NCBI RefSeq assembly: GCF_040802235.1
Contig: NC_133165.1
Coordinates: 19,873,623 to 19,937,622 of the forward strand
Origin: Manis javanica
Taxonomy: Eukaryota; Chordata; Mammalia; Pholidota; Manidae
Length of the DNA: 64,000 nt
Direction: 5' to 3'
The notes beneath the pieces were generated by a model that was given only the letters and a program-made list of their open reading frames with translations, did not search any database and was not told where the DNA came from. Every line of letters starts with the position of its first letter. Position 1 is the stretch's first letter. Of this stretch, positions 24,830 through 36,191 are shown in pieces. Position numbers and translations under genes: made by a program.

Positions 24830-24881
24830 GGTCAGTATCCATGCAATGGAATATTATTCAGTCTAAAAAGGAAAGTAATAC
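24830..24881 (+). mobile_element. Older L1 3' end, left fragment
   Basis: 'atgcaatggaatattattca' followed by 'gtctaaaaaggaaag' is the conserved L1 ORF2/3' region. It continues at 26,498 ('aagggagtactcatgcaggc'), so the younger L1 split it. Confidence 0.65.
24865..24881. repeat. Target-site duplication of the younger L1, left copy
   Basis: aaaaaggaaagtaatac here and aaaaaggaagggagtac at 26,493-26,509 match at 14 of 17 positions. They mark insertion of the younger L1 inside the older one. Confidence 0.6.
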
Positions 24882-26492
<1,611 letters not shown>

Positions 26493-26497
26493 AAAAA

Positions 26498-26870
26498 GGA
26501 AGGGAGTACTCATGCAGGCTACAGTGTGCATGGATCTTGAAAACATTTTGCTGAGTGAAAGAAGTCAGACACAAAGGCACATATTGTATGATTTCAGTTA
26601 TATGAAATAGCCCTAATAGGGAAACTGAGAGAGACAGAAATCAGATTGGTGGTTGCCAGGGTCTGGGGCTAGGGATAAAAGAGGAATGACTGTTTAATAG
26701 GCACAGAATTTCCTTTTGGGATGATGAAAATATTCTGGAACTCAATGGTGGTGATGGTCACATAACATTGTGGATGTACTGAAAGGCCACTGACTGAACT
26801 ACTTTAAAATGGTAAAAATGGTGAATTGTAGGTGATGTATATTTTACCACAGTAAAAAAAAAAAAAAAGA
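26498..26870 (+). mobile_element. Older L1 3' end, right fragment
   Basis: L1M-type 3' end: 'tggatcttgaaaacattttg', 'ctgagtgaaagaagtcagac', 'attggtggttgccagggtct', 'gatgatgaaaatattctgga' style blocks, then 'gtatattttaccacagtaaa' and a poly(A) run at 26,853-26,868. It is clearly more diverged from the full-length L1 than the inserted young copy. Confidence 0.75.
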
Positions 26871-26879
26871 ACAAGATAC

Positions 26880-27245
26880 TGAAAGGCCCTTCTTCTGGCA
26901 GGGGTGAGCATTGATCTGTTTCAGGGAATGAGAGACGGCCAGTATGGATGGATGGCAGTGCATGGAACATGGCCTGGATGTATGACAGAGCACTGAGGTG
27001 ACTCAGCTGTGTGGCGGAGGCAGTGGGGAGATGAGAGAGACAAGGGGCTTGAGAGCTGAGCTGAGACAAGCGCATGTGGAGGCATGGGGTCCATGTTGGA
27101 ATGTGGCCTTTATCTTAGAGGAATGGGATGCCACTGAAAGTTGGGGCAGGGGCAGATACATATTTCTAAAAGATAATTAAGTCTGAGATTTTATAGTTTG
27201 AACATAAGATGTGGTAGGTGATGAGATGGAGAAAGGATAATATAC
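26880..27245 (-). repeat. L2 LINE fragment, right part of the nested stack
   Basis: Inverted internal L2 region, in the order expected downstream of the fragment at 24,505-24,815: the 'gaatgtggcctttatcttag' area and 'gaagttggggcagggg'-type block, diverged. Supports the order L2, then old L1, then young L1. Confidence 0.4.
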
Positions 27246-27435
27246 AAAAGGCAAATGTTACCTTATTCCCGATTCCTATGGAGCTAATTTTGCCTGTGTC
27301 TGCTGGACAGACATATGCACAAATCTTAGATTATTGTAGCCCACATTGATATTTTAGAGTGAGCTAGAGCAGAAACCAATGCTGAGTTATAGGGGCTCTA
27401 GTGTATTGTGGTTAATTTTCTTAACCAGTTCAACC

Positions 27436-27739
27436 ATGAACTGAGGAATGAGAATGGAATGTTCTTGGGGTGAAACGGTTTATTACCCAGCTTGTTTTCC
27501 TGGTGATAGGTCGAGCAGTAGAATCACGTCTGCATCCAACAGTCTGCAGGTCTGTAATCCACCTCCATCTCTGCCTCCACCCAGAGGACTGGGCAGAACT
27601 CTTTATATAGTGACTCAGTCAATAATAGCTAATTACCTGTGGGTGTGGAAGCAGTAGCCTAGCAGCAGACCAGTTACATCATCAGGTAGTTTGGGTTCAG
27701 GTGAGGATCCTTGCCATCGGAACCTTCACTTTATCCATA
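27436..27739 (-). repeat. ERV A 3' LTR
   Basis: Homologous, in inverse orientation, to the solo LTR at 45,356-45,704. Shared blocks include 'cacacccacaggtaattagc' on the minus strand, 'tgactgagtcactatata' (a TATA-like stretch), and 'ccccaagaacattcc'. The start is a decayed TATGGATAAAG in place of TGTGAGGAAAA. The U5 end is unclear because homology fades near 27,440. Confidence 0.8.
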
Positions 27740-28099
27740 TTCCACCCCTCCAGGATTCTCGCCTTACAATCTATATGCTCTCAGTCTTCCACAATGGTCC
27801 CTGTGCAAGAAAGCTGGAGCACTGTAACCAGATTCCACAACAGCAACAGAGGATAACAACAACTTAGAGATAATATAAATTAAGAAACAAGATTTTGATA
27901 CAGGTAACAAAAATTATAATAATCCTCAAGCCCGAGGAGGTTATTTCAGCTCTATGCAAAACCAGTTCTCCTCAGATGAGCCCAACACTCAACACTTAGT
28001 GGTATGGATAGGGAACTCCATGCACCCCATGAAGTAGCAGTTTTTTGCTAGGGTATGTGCACAATCCACAAAGACCTTAAGGGTGATAAGACACATGTT

Positions 28100-29130
28100 T
28101 TAATGACATCAACATAGGCAAATTTTGTTCATCAGGTAGGATGCATGCAAGAGAGTGGTCCTCTGATAGGACTGTAGCAGGAAGGGGGGCCCTTCCAGGT
28201 CTAGTGTACCATACCTTTACCCCTCTCCCTGTGGGGGTTACTGAGGGGTCTATATATAGTGCTACTGGAGGCCCATGCCCTAGTCATAATGATAAAACAA
28301 AACTCCCTGGTAAGATGCTTCTACCTTCTGGCCATTCAGGATATAATGCTGTGATCTTTGGGAGCCACTCTGCTGTTACTCCAGGAACACACAGAAGGCC
28401 AGCTTCCAGGCCTTGTCCCCGAGGTGCCAGGAGAGCCAGCCATCACTGGTCCATGTGTCAAAATATCCAAGGCCACATCCACTCAATGGAGTCTCCAGGG
28501 TTTAGTGCAGTGGTGCTAGCAGCAAGATATTCTGGTGGCCGAACCTTGGCTTCAACAATCCTTCCTTGGTTTGTACTTGCAGTTGTATAGGGGAGGCAGC
28601 AATATGCACTAGCATGGCTATGGGGCTTAGGGCTCCCTTTTGGGGTTTCTTGTTCAAATGTCATAGCATGGTCCATAAGCGGACTGACCACCCCCACAGA
28701 CTATTGGTATCTGACTTTAGTCAGGATTTTAACAAGCCATTGTGCCTCTCTATCATGCCTACTGTGGTAGGATTGTATGGCACATGAAACTTCCATTTGA
28801 TTCCCAACTGTTGCATCCATTCTTTTAGTGTATATCCAGTAAATCAGGTGCCTTGATCACTCTCAATTACCTGGGGTCAACCATAGCCTGCAAAGATATG
28901 CTCAAAGCCTTTTGGTCATCTGTTGGTCTGCAGAACATGTAGGAAAAGCAACCAGAAGTCCAGTAGCTGTGCCCACACAAGTCATGGCATATTGTTGCCC
29001 TTTTGACATGAGCAGAGACCTAATAGTCTATCTGCCACCTGACAAGGGGTATTAGCCCCTTAGCTATTGTCCCATGTTGCTGTGGAACTTGGTGTAAGTC
29101 CCCCTTAGAGTACAGAAGACCTGCCTTCGG
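28100..29130 (-). pseudogene. ERV A integrase remnant
   Basis: Read on the minus strand, it has the retroviral integrase core. A segment reading ESDQGT holds the second catalytic Asp but is followed by a stop codon. A segment reading PYNPTTVGMIERHN holds the catalytic Glu. The downstream part near 28,200 (VWYTR-like) corresponds to the C-terminal domain. Integrase would join viral DNA to host DNA. Stops and frameshifts break the frame. Homologous to ERV B 54,690-55,750. Confidence 0.8.
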
Positions 29131-29139
29131 GGCTCTGCT

Positions 29140-29850
29140 AACTTCTTCAAAGGTCAATGGCAAGCCCCACCAACAGGATACAGTCCACATTGTCTTTTAC
29201 CCAGTATGCAATGAATGCTGATGTAACCATTGGGCTACATCAGAGGTAGGCTTTCCTTCTAGCCAATGCACCTGGGCCAATTCATTTGCTTCCTCATTTC
29301 CTGGGGATGCCAGTGGCAGATGACCTGTCACATGATACACTGTAATTCTTTTAGTCTGACCTCAGGCCCATAAATCTTGCCACAATTCTTGCCCCCAAAG
29401 GGATAGGTGACCAACCAGTGAGTTAACATGGTACCATGTCAGTAGCCACAGGGTCAAGCCTCAACAGATGGCCCAGCTGCCAGTGCAGACAATTAGTGGG
29501 GAGGGCTCCTGACTTATCACAAGACACACGGCTCACAACTCTGCCCACTGGGTGCTCTTCCCCTAACCATCTTCCATCCATTTCACCTCAGTCTTAGGAT
29601 AGAAAGCTATGCCCTTCCATTTTGGGGGCTGCCCATGGCTGGAGCCATCTGTGTACCATGCATCTTTGGGTATAGGGGCTCTTCCCTCCCAATAAGGACT
29701 CTCTGCTACTAAGGGTTCTAAAGTAAATTCTTCCTGCTTTTCACTACTACTATATGTCACTGTCCCCAATAAGCATTGGAGGTGTTCACTCAAGGGTCTG
29801 CTTGAGAGGGTGCTATGCTGCTGTAGGTATGAACCTACAGTGTGGGCATT
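29140..29850 (-). pseudogene. ERV A RNase H remnant
   Basis: A 76-codon open piece at 29,563-29,793 contains DAWYTDGSSHGQPPKWKG, which carries the first catalytic Asp of retroviral RNase H. The next piece towards 29,140 encodes the region equivalent to the VTGHLPLASPGNDEA motif (plus strand 'cctggggatgccagtggcag' at 29,300). RNase H degrades the RNA strand of the RNA-DNA hybrid during reverse transcription. The frame is interrupted. Confidence 0.8.
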
Positions 29851-30099
29851 TGTGCCACACCACTCCTTGACTTTGGATCCAGTCTTGTACCCACCTCAAG
29901 ATGGGATAGGTGGTTATTACCTTTATCAGGGCCATTTCAGTGATGGGTCCTGTAGCCAGTGAGGTGTGATACATGGAAGGCAATTGTTTTTCTATCAAAG
30001 TGTATCATACCTCTGCCCCTTTCCAGAGTTGTGACCAGCATCCAATAGGTTGGCAAGTTCATTCAAACTGCTGCCAGAGACCCCAGCCATAACTGTCTT

Positions 30100-31096
30100 C
30101 AGTTATATGAACATCTAGCTGACAGGGCCTTGATGGGTCTATCACACTCAAGGCATGCATGGCCTTGAGTGCCCACTTTGCTGTATGTAGTAAAGGCAGC
30201 TGCACATATCTCTTCCCAGTCCCACCTGACGCCCTTTTGTACCAACCAGTATAAGGGCTTCAGAATTTGTGCGAAGTGCAGGATAAACACTCTCCAATAG
30301 CTTAGAAGACCCAAAAACTCCTATAACAATGCCACAGTTGTAGGGGTAGGAAAGTCCTGGACTTTATCTATGACTACTTCTGGTGTAACTTTAGTCTTAC
30401 CCAACCAGATGACTCCCAAGAATTTGACAGACAAACCAGGTCCCTGAACCTTGGTGCTGTTCACAGCCCATCCTTTCTCCTATAGATGTTGCAGCAGTCT
30501 AGGTGCTGTACCTTCTAGATCTGAAAGAGAATTGGAGTGAGCATGACATCATCAATATAATGGTACAGCCACACTGTTGGCAGTTTCTCCCATGTAGCCA
30601 AGTCCTGGGCTACAAGTCCATGACAGATGGTGGGGCTGTGGAGGTGTCCCTGTGGAAGGATGGTGAAGTCCATTGCCATCCTTCCCATGTGAAGGCAAAC
30701 TGTTCCTGACTTTCCTGCTCAATGTCAATGGAAAAGAAGGCATTAGCAAGATCTACCACATAATGTTATGTTCCTAGTTTCTGACTGAGGGTATCCATCA
30801 GATCTGCAATATAAGGGATGGCAGCATGCATATGGGGTATGATTTTATTTAGTTCTCTGTAATCCATGGTCATATTCCAGGAGCCATCTGGCTTTTTTTA
30901 CTAGCCACACTGGAGAATTGAAAGTACTATGAGTGGGCTTTATAATAACCACCTTTTCCAGCTCCTGGAGAGTTTCTCCAATCTCTTTATGCCCTCCAGG
31001 CAGTTTGGTATTTGTCACCTGCCAAGGCACAGGCAAAGCTATGGGCAGGTACCTAGCATGTCCCTTCAGAACTGCCTTCACCACATATATCCTCAT
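30100..31096 (-). pseudogene. ERV A reverse transcriptase remnant
   Basis: The catalytic YIDD motif is present (YHYIDDVML, plus strand positions about 30,540-30,565). Upstream, 30,845-31,096 has the RT N-terminal LPGGHKEIGETLQELEK and PVWLVKK motifs. Downstream pieces near 30,100-30,314 (LLSYWRVFILHFAQILKPLY) match the RT connection region. Frameshifts separate these blocks, so no single frame covers the domain. Confidence 0.9.
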
Positions 31097-31149
31097 CCTG
31101 AACTCACCTGCTGGTCTGTAGTCATAGGCCCTGCAGAATATTTATCCCC

Positions 31150-31400
31150 CAAATATATTTGTAGATGTGTGAGACTTACACAGTATACTCCTTTGGGGGT
31201 ACACACCCTGTTCCCAAAGGGATTCAGGCTTGTTTCACTCTGATAACCTTGCCCCCATATCCATCTATAATAGTGGGGGTCTCGGGAAACCACCCAGGGT
31301 TGTCATAAATCAGTGAACATTCAGTCCCCATGTCCACCAGAGCCAGGGCATACTGTATATTCACTGGGGACCAGTGGATAGATATTTCAACATGTGACCT
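31150..31400 (-). pseudogene. ERV A protease remnant
   Basis: A segment near 31,315-31,350 reads ALALVDMGTECSLI on the minus strand, the retroviral aspartic protease active site with DTG changed to DMG. The catalytic Asp is kept but the Thr is lost. Retroviral protease would cleave Gag and Pol. Confidence 0.7.
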
Positions 31401-31699
31401 CCGGGTCTACCCTGGTCCCTCAGGGAAGATACCTCAACTTTCCCTTCAGTCAAACCATGTTTCCCAATCATCTTCCTGTGTGGGTTCAAGTGAGGTTGAC
31501 TTACCCTCCAGCAGGAAGTCTTGCAAACACACAGGCCGGACTTGTGGCTCTGTCTCTGGTCTCTGACTCTTTGTTCTTAATGGCTGGAACTGCTACTCTG
31601 GTTTCAGCTGTTGCTATAGCTCTAGTAAGATCCTATTTGACTTCCCACCTAATTTCCTTCCGTCTGCTCCTGCCCATATTACGTCAACCCACATTTGAG

Positions 31700-33320
31700 T
31701 CCTTATAACCTTCATGGGGGCCTTTAAATTCTTCCTATGAGTAGCAGACCTTATTTATTTCCATGTTTTCATTGCTTCAGCCTCTCCCAAGTCTGCTACT
31801 GTATGGGTAAACTCGCTTATGGACTGCCCTAAGTGAGGGGCAAGAGTGGCCACTAGAGACCCAAAGAGGGATGTGGGAGCCATTTGAAGCACAACATTTC
31901 TCATCCCTGAAATGAAAGGCTCCTCATCTGGGCCGTAATTCTCTGGACTATAGATGGCACTTTTTATGCCTAGCTCCCATAACACCTGTTGGAGCCTAGC
32001 ATAATCAACCATCTAGTAGGGGAGAATGGTAAATCACCCTGATTGGGCTACACAGCACCAAGTGGAGCCATAGCCAGGCAAGGAGGGAATGATTTCCTGG
32101 GGTCTGATGTGCATTTTGAAATGATGTTTCCTACTGACTCAAGACAAGATGAACTGTCAGAGAAGCTGGCTTTCCCATCTCTGATCCAGACAGTACAATT
32201 CCATCCACCCCTAAATCCCGCCAGACACAGGAGCCAAGATGATATTGACTCTGAGGGCTTCTGCTGAAACCAGGAGCCAAATCCGCCAAACCAGTGTGAG
32301 TATAGTGGTGCAGCACAGAGTGCTCCACAATCTGGGGAGAGGGCTGCATCTTTCCTAGAGGAACCCTCAGTGGTTGTGTCTTTATTTTCTTTACAACTAC
32401 TGGCATGCTTTCCATAGAGGAGGGGTTGGTGCCTCCAGTACCACCCCTTCATCCTTCCCCAGCTCCTCCATTTCTGGGGCTGATGGCACCTTTCTCTCCA
32501 CTACCCCATGTGCCTCCTTTGCTACATCCTTTACCCTTCCTACAGTGTCTTGCAGCAATGCCAGCTCAAGTCTTCAACACCTCTCTCACCTTCCCCTCAG
32601 TACTTCACAGCTGGCATTCTCATGCTGCCTCTTCCTGTGCTTCCTTCAGGAGTACGTCCTTCTCCTCCATGGCCTTTGCCTCCTTTTGAGCACCTGACAG
32701 AGCTGCTATTCATTCTGTAAGGAATCTCTAACCTCCTCCACTGGACCTCGCAGCTCACATTCTCACACTGCCTCTTCTTGTGCTTTTTGGAGGGGTCTGT
32801 CCTTTTCCTTCATGGCCTTTACCTCTGCCACAGTACCTCATAGTCATGCTTTTTCAGTCACCAACAAATTTTTTACCTCCTCAGTGGCACCTTGCAGCTG
32901 GTGCTCTTGTGCTGCCTCCTCTTGTATCAATGCCATTTCATTCTTCAGTGAATCTACAGCAGTTCGCAGCTCATGTTCTCATGCTGCTACTTCTCATGTC
33001 TCTTTCAGGAGCATGTCCTTCTCTTCTGTAGAGTTTTTTAATACTGTGAGAATCAGCCAGCCCACAGTCCCCACTGCCTCACAGGCACTCTGTTTCTCAG
33101 AGGACCTACTTACTATACCAAGGGCCACCCCTATTGCCTCTAGTGTCACCTCCACCTGCCTTTGGTCCTGGGGTGGGGCCCAGTCCTCTCAGAGGCAAGC
33201 AACTTCAGACCACATACCCACTGAGGGACAATCGACTGTCTCCCCATTCATAGGGACAGGCTGCTAAACCACCCCTGCCATAAGGGCAGCCTGTTCTTTT
33301 CCTTGGTCATAGTGAATCCT
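31700..33320 (-). pseudogene. ERV A gag remnant with internal coiled-coil repeats
   Basis: The capsid region is clear: 31,755-32,012 encodes LQQVLWELGIKSAIY and APTSLFGSLVATLAPHLG, typical of ERV-L capsid, and is matched in ERV B. Upstream, 32,131-32,415 corresponds to the QYH/capsid N-terminal part. At about 32,590-33,050 four imperfect repeats encode variants of EEKDVLLKEAQEEAA followed by EHELR, a predicted coiled coil. Several stops interrupt it. Gag would form the virus particle. Confidence 0.85.
32590..33050 (-). repeat. Imperfect tandem repeats inside ERV A gag
   Basis: Four copies of a unit of roughly 120-150 bp. Plus-strand anchors are ctcatgctgcctcttcctgt (about 32,620), ctcacactgcctcttcttgt (32,763), cttgtgctgcctcctcttgt (32,907) and ctcatgctgctacttctcat (32,977). 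Homologous sequence in ERV B is not repeated to this degree. Confidence 0.65.
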
Positions 33321-33335
33321 GCCAACATTGCCAAT

Positions 33336-33475
33336 TGTCTTTGCAATGAGTTTCAGCCCTAGGCAAGTTCACTATGGATTCATTGAGACTGAGGAGTGAC
33401 AATGGAATGTTCTTGGGGTGAAAGGGCTTATTGCCAGGCTTGTTCTCCCGGTGATAGGTGTAGCACTAGAATTAC
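33336..33475 (-). repeat. ERV A 5' LTR, truncated
   Basis: About 140 bp matching the R/U5 end of the LTR family at 45,356 ('ccccaagaacattcc', 'tccatagtgaacttgcc', 'agggctgaaac'). Homology stops abruptly at 33,475, so U3 was lost by deletion or later rearrangement. This also removes the outer target-site duplication. Confidence 0.75.
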
Positions 33476-34575
33476 ATCGGAGGAGCGAGGTGGTCTCAGT
33501 CAGAGAACGTGCTTCAGAAGTGGGGGCGCTGACTGATGTTAGCAAGAGAAGGCTGGGACAAGTGTAATATAGTACTGCCAAGTCATTCATCTGTTCCTTT
33601 CTCTTTAAGCAGGTGTTTACTGAGGATTGTGTGCCATTGAGGGCTACCCTATGGTTTAATCATATAAAGCTAGGTCATCATATTAAAACTCAAAAATTAC
33701 AAAAATAATTTTACAGGCAATACACATAAACGAAACTTTCTGTATAAATCATCAGGCAAGAATCTCAGCCCTCTTATGTGCATTCTAGTGAAATATCTCT
33801 TAAAAATATGTTCCAATAGGCATAGTCTTTGAATGAATAAATTTGAAAAAAATTAAAATAACTTTTTGCTCTGATGTCATGTGGCCACCAATTCCTATTT
33901 TTTGCCCCCACGACAATTTCTTTTTTGTTTGTTTGTTTCTGTTTTTGTTTTTACAATACTGGGAAGTTTAGAAACTCAGGTAAAAGTTTGAAAATGGGTA
34001 AAATGATAAAACTTTTTGTTTCTATTTATGTATATGGAAGCTCCTGTCATTGGAGTCCACTGTAAGATGCAAGGTTTCCAGAGCCATCTGACAGTGAAAA
34101 GCAAATGTTCACAGAGTAGTTTCTTTGTGCAAAGAGTTCTCAGAAAGGAGAGTGGTCCAAGTTCCCATAGCAATACTGCAGCTCGGCAGAAAAATCCCTA
34201 ATATCACGGTAGTGATTATCTAGCTCTGTGACAGGGAACCTTTCCACTGGGCAGGGAACAGATGGGCACCGGCTGCCTCCTTTCTGTGGGGTTGAAGATT
34301 GGTCAGAAGATCAACAGACGATGTTCCCTACTGACTTCTAACAAAGAAGCTAGAGTAGGAAGGAAGGGGTACCCAGTGTTCAAGAAGTTTAAAAATTCAG
34401 AATGAATAACAACATCTTCAGTACAATTCTGTGGCTTAAAAATGTCTGAAACATTAAATGTCAAATAAAAAATATTTATTTTATAAAATTGATTTTGACT
34501 AGAGTCAGTGGCATATAAAATAAATCTCTAATAATATGTGCATTTGCTTGAAAAATCAGAAAACAAACTTTCACT
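33476..34575. other. Unannotated stretch between ERV A and L1
   Basis: No gene or clear repeat recognised. Contains A/T-rich runs and a (TTTG)n-like stretch at about 33,925-33,955. Confidence 0.4.
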
Positions 34576-34590
34576 AAAAAAGAAGATCAG
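34576..34590. repeat. 15-bp target duplication, left copy
   Basis: aaaaaagaagatcag precedes the L1 5' end exactly and is repeated without mismatch at 43,402-43,416, after the final A-rich tail. The preceding context (tcactaaaaaa) is a suitable L1 endonuclease target. Confidence 0.9.
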
Positions 34591-34602
34591 GGGGCGGGAG
34601 CC

Positions 34603-34613
34603 AAGATGGCGGC
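34603..34613 (+). promoter_or_regulatory. YY1-type site at L1 start
   Basis: AAGATGGCGGC near the +13 position. The same motif in human L1 binds YY1 and sets the start of transcription (established for human L1; inferred here). Confidence 0.75.
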
Positions 34614-34858
34614 GTGAGTAGAGCAGTGGAAATCTCCTCCCAAAAACACATAGAGCTATGAAAATATAACAAAGAAAAATCTTCCTAAAATAGAGACCAC
34701 AGGACACAGGACAACATCCAGACCACATCCACACCTGCAAGAACCCAGCGCCTTGTGAAGGGGGTAAGATACAAGCCCCAGCCCGGCGGGACCCGAGCGC
34801 CCCTCCCCCCGGCTCCCGGCGGGTGGAGAGAAACCGGAGTAGTTTTTTTTTTTGGCGA

Positions 34859-35812
34859 GCGCTTTTTGGAAGCCTTAGAGGGACGGGCCCCCGTTGCTGG
34901 GGAGGCAGGGTGGCGGGACCGGTGAGGAGGTGCCTGGGAACGGCGCCGGAGGACAAAGAATATCCCGCGTTTCTCCCTGCGAGACCTGGGGGCGGGTGCG
35001 TGAGACCGGTGCCTGAGAACGGAAGAGGTCGCGCGTTTTTCCCCCTTTTTTTTTTTTCTCTTTTTGGCAAGCGCTTTTTGGAAGCCTTGAAGGGACGGGG
35101 ACCCCAGTGCTAGGGAGGCACGGTGGCGGGACTGGTGAGCGGGTGGCTGGGACCGGCACCTGAGGACAAAGAATATCCCCCATTTTTCCCTGCGGGACCG
35201 GTGGGCGGGTGCCTGAGACCGGCACTTGAGGACAGAGGAAATCGCGCGTTTTTCCCCTTTTTTTTTCTCTTTTCTGCGAGTGCTTTTTAGAAGCCTAAAA
35301 GGGACAGGGACCCCGGTGCTAGGGAGGCAGGGCGGCGGGACTGGTGAGCGGGTGCCTGGGACCGGCACCTGAGGACAAAGAATATCCCGCATTTTTCCCT
35401 GTGGGACCGGTGGGTGGGTGCCTGAGACCAGCACCTGAGGACGGAAGAAATCGCGCGTTTTTCCCCTTTTTTTTCTCTCTTTTTGCCAAGTGCTTTTTGG
35501 AAGCCTTGAAGGGACAGGGACCCCGGTGCTAGGGAGGCAGGGCGGCGGGACTGGTGAGCGGGTGCGTGGGACCAGTGCCTGAGGACCAAGAATATTGAGC
35601 GTTCCTTCCCTGCGGGACCGGTGGGTGGGTGCTTTTTGGAAGCCTTGAAAGGACAGGGACCCTGGTGCTAGGGAGACAGGGCAGCAGGACCAGTGCGCGG
35701 GTGCCTGGGACCGGCACCTGAGGAAAAAAAAAAAAAAAATCGCGTGTTTTTTCTTTTTTTTTTCCTTTCTGTTCCCTCTCTCATTGTTGCTGTTGTTGTT
35801 TTGGTTTGGAGA
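34859..35812 (+). repeat. Tandem monomers in the L1 5' UTR (about 210 bp)
   Basis: The marker g(c/t)gctttttggaagcc (one copy has agaagcc) occurs at 34,859, 35,071, 35,280, 35,490, 35,630 and (gtgctttttggaaatc) 35,813. Spacings are about 212, 209, 210, 140 and 183 bp. Each unit also holds 'ggtgctagggaggcaggg', 'ggtgcctgggaccggcacct' and 'gaggacaaagaatatccc'. Three full units and two shortened ones. This arrangement resembles the promoter monomers of rodent L1s. Confidence 0.85.
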
Positions 35813-36191
35813 GTGCTTTTTGGAAATCTTAAAGGGGCAGGACAGGTCACTTAGACCAGAAGCAGGGAATCTGGGGATCTCTGGGCACTCTAACCCCCTG
35901 GGCAGCAGGGAGCACAGAGGCCCCTTACGGAGATAAATAGTCTCCTGGCTGCTCCCCCTCCAACGGGGCTCCACCATTTTGGAGGAACAGCCCCAGCCAG
36001 GCCAAGCCCACAGCAACAGTGGAGATAAACCCCAAAGCAACTGGGCAGGAAGCAGAAGCCCTGTCTGCGCACAGCTGCCCAGCACAAGCCACTAGAGGTC
36101 GCTATTCTCCCAGGAAAAGGCTACAAACCAACAAGAAGGGAAGCTCTTCCAGCGGTCACTTGTACCAGCTCTGCAGACTATCTCTATCACC

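Larger units (their letters stand above)
27436..33475 (-). mobile_element. ERV A: decayed ERV-L provirus
   Basis: A minus-strand provirus of about 6 kb: 5' LTR remnant (33,336-33,475), gag, protease, reverse transcriptase, RNase H, integrase, polypurine tract (plus strand ccacccctccagg at about 27,742) and 3' LTR (27,436-27,739). The interior aligns with ERV B by eye along its whole length. The LTRs, however, belong to the family of the solo LTR at 45,356. No env-like sequence exists between integrase and the 3' LTR, as expected for ERV-L. Many frameshifts and stops, so it cannot produce the full polyprotein. Confidence 0.9.
34591..36191 (+). promoter_or_regulatory. L1 5' UTR / internal promoter
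   Basis: Begins ggggcgggagccaagatggc, the standard L1 5' terminus. It includes a YY1-type site (AAGATGGCGGC, 34,603-34,613) that positions transcription start in other L1s. It is GC- and CpG-rich and contains tandem monomers. About 1.6 kb, longer than the roughly 0.9 kb of human L1. Confidence 0.85.

Noticed and set aside
28141-28590. 149-codon plus-strand frame in ERV A
   Set aside because: Antisense to the integrase C-terminal region. The similar frame at 54,699-55,079 in ERV B arises for the same reason.
32374-33267. Ser/Leu-rich plus-strand frames of 107 and 151 codons
   Set aside because: Antisense of the ERV A gag coiled-coil repeats. Composition is explained by the minus-strand heptads.
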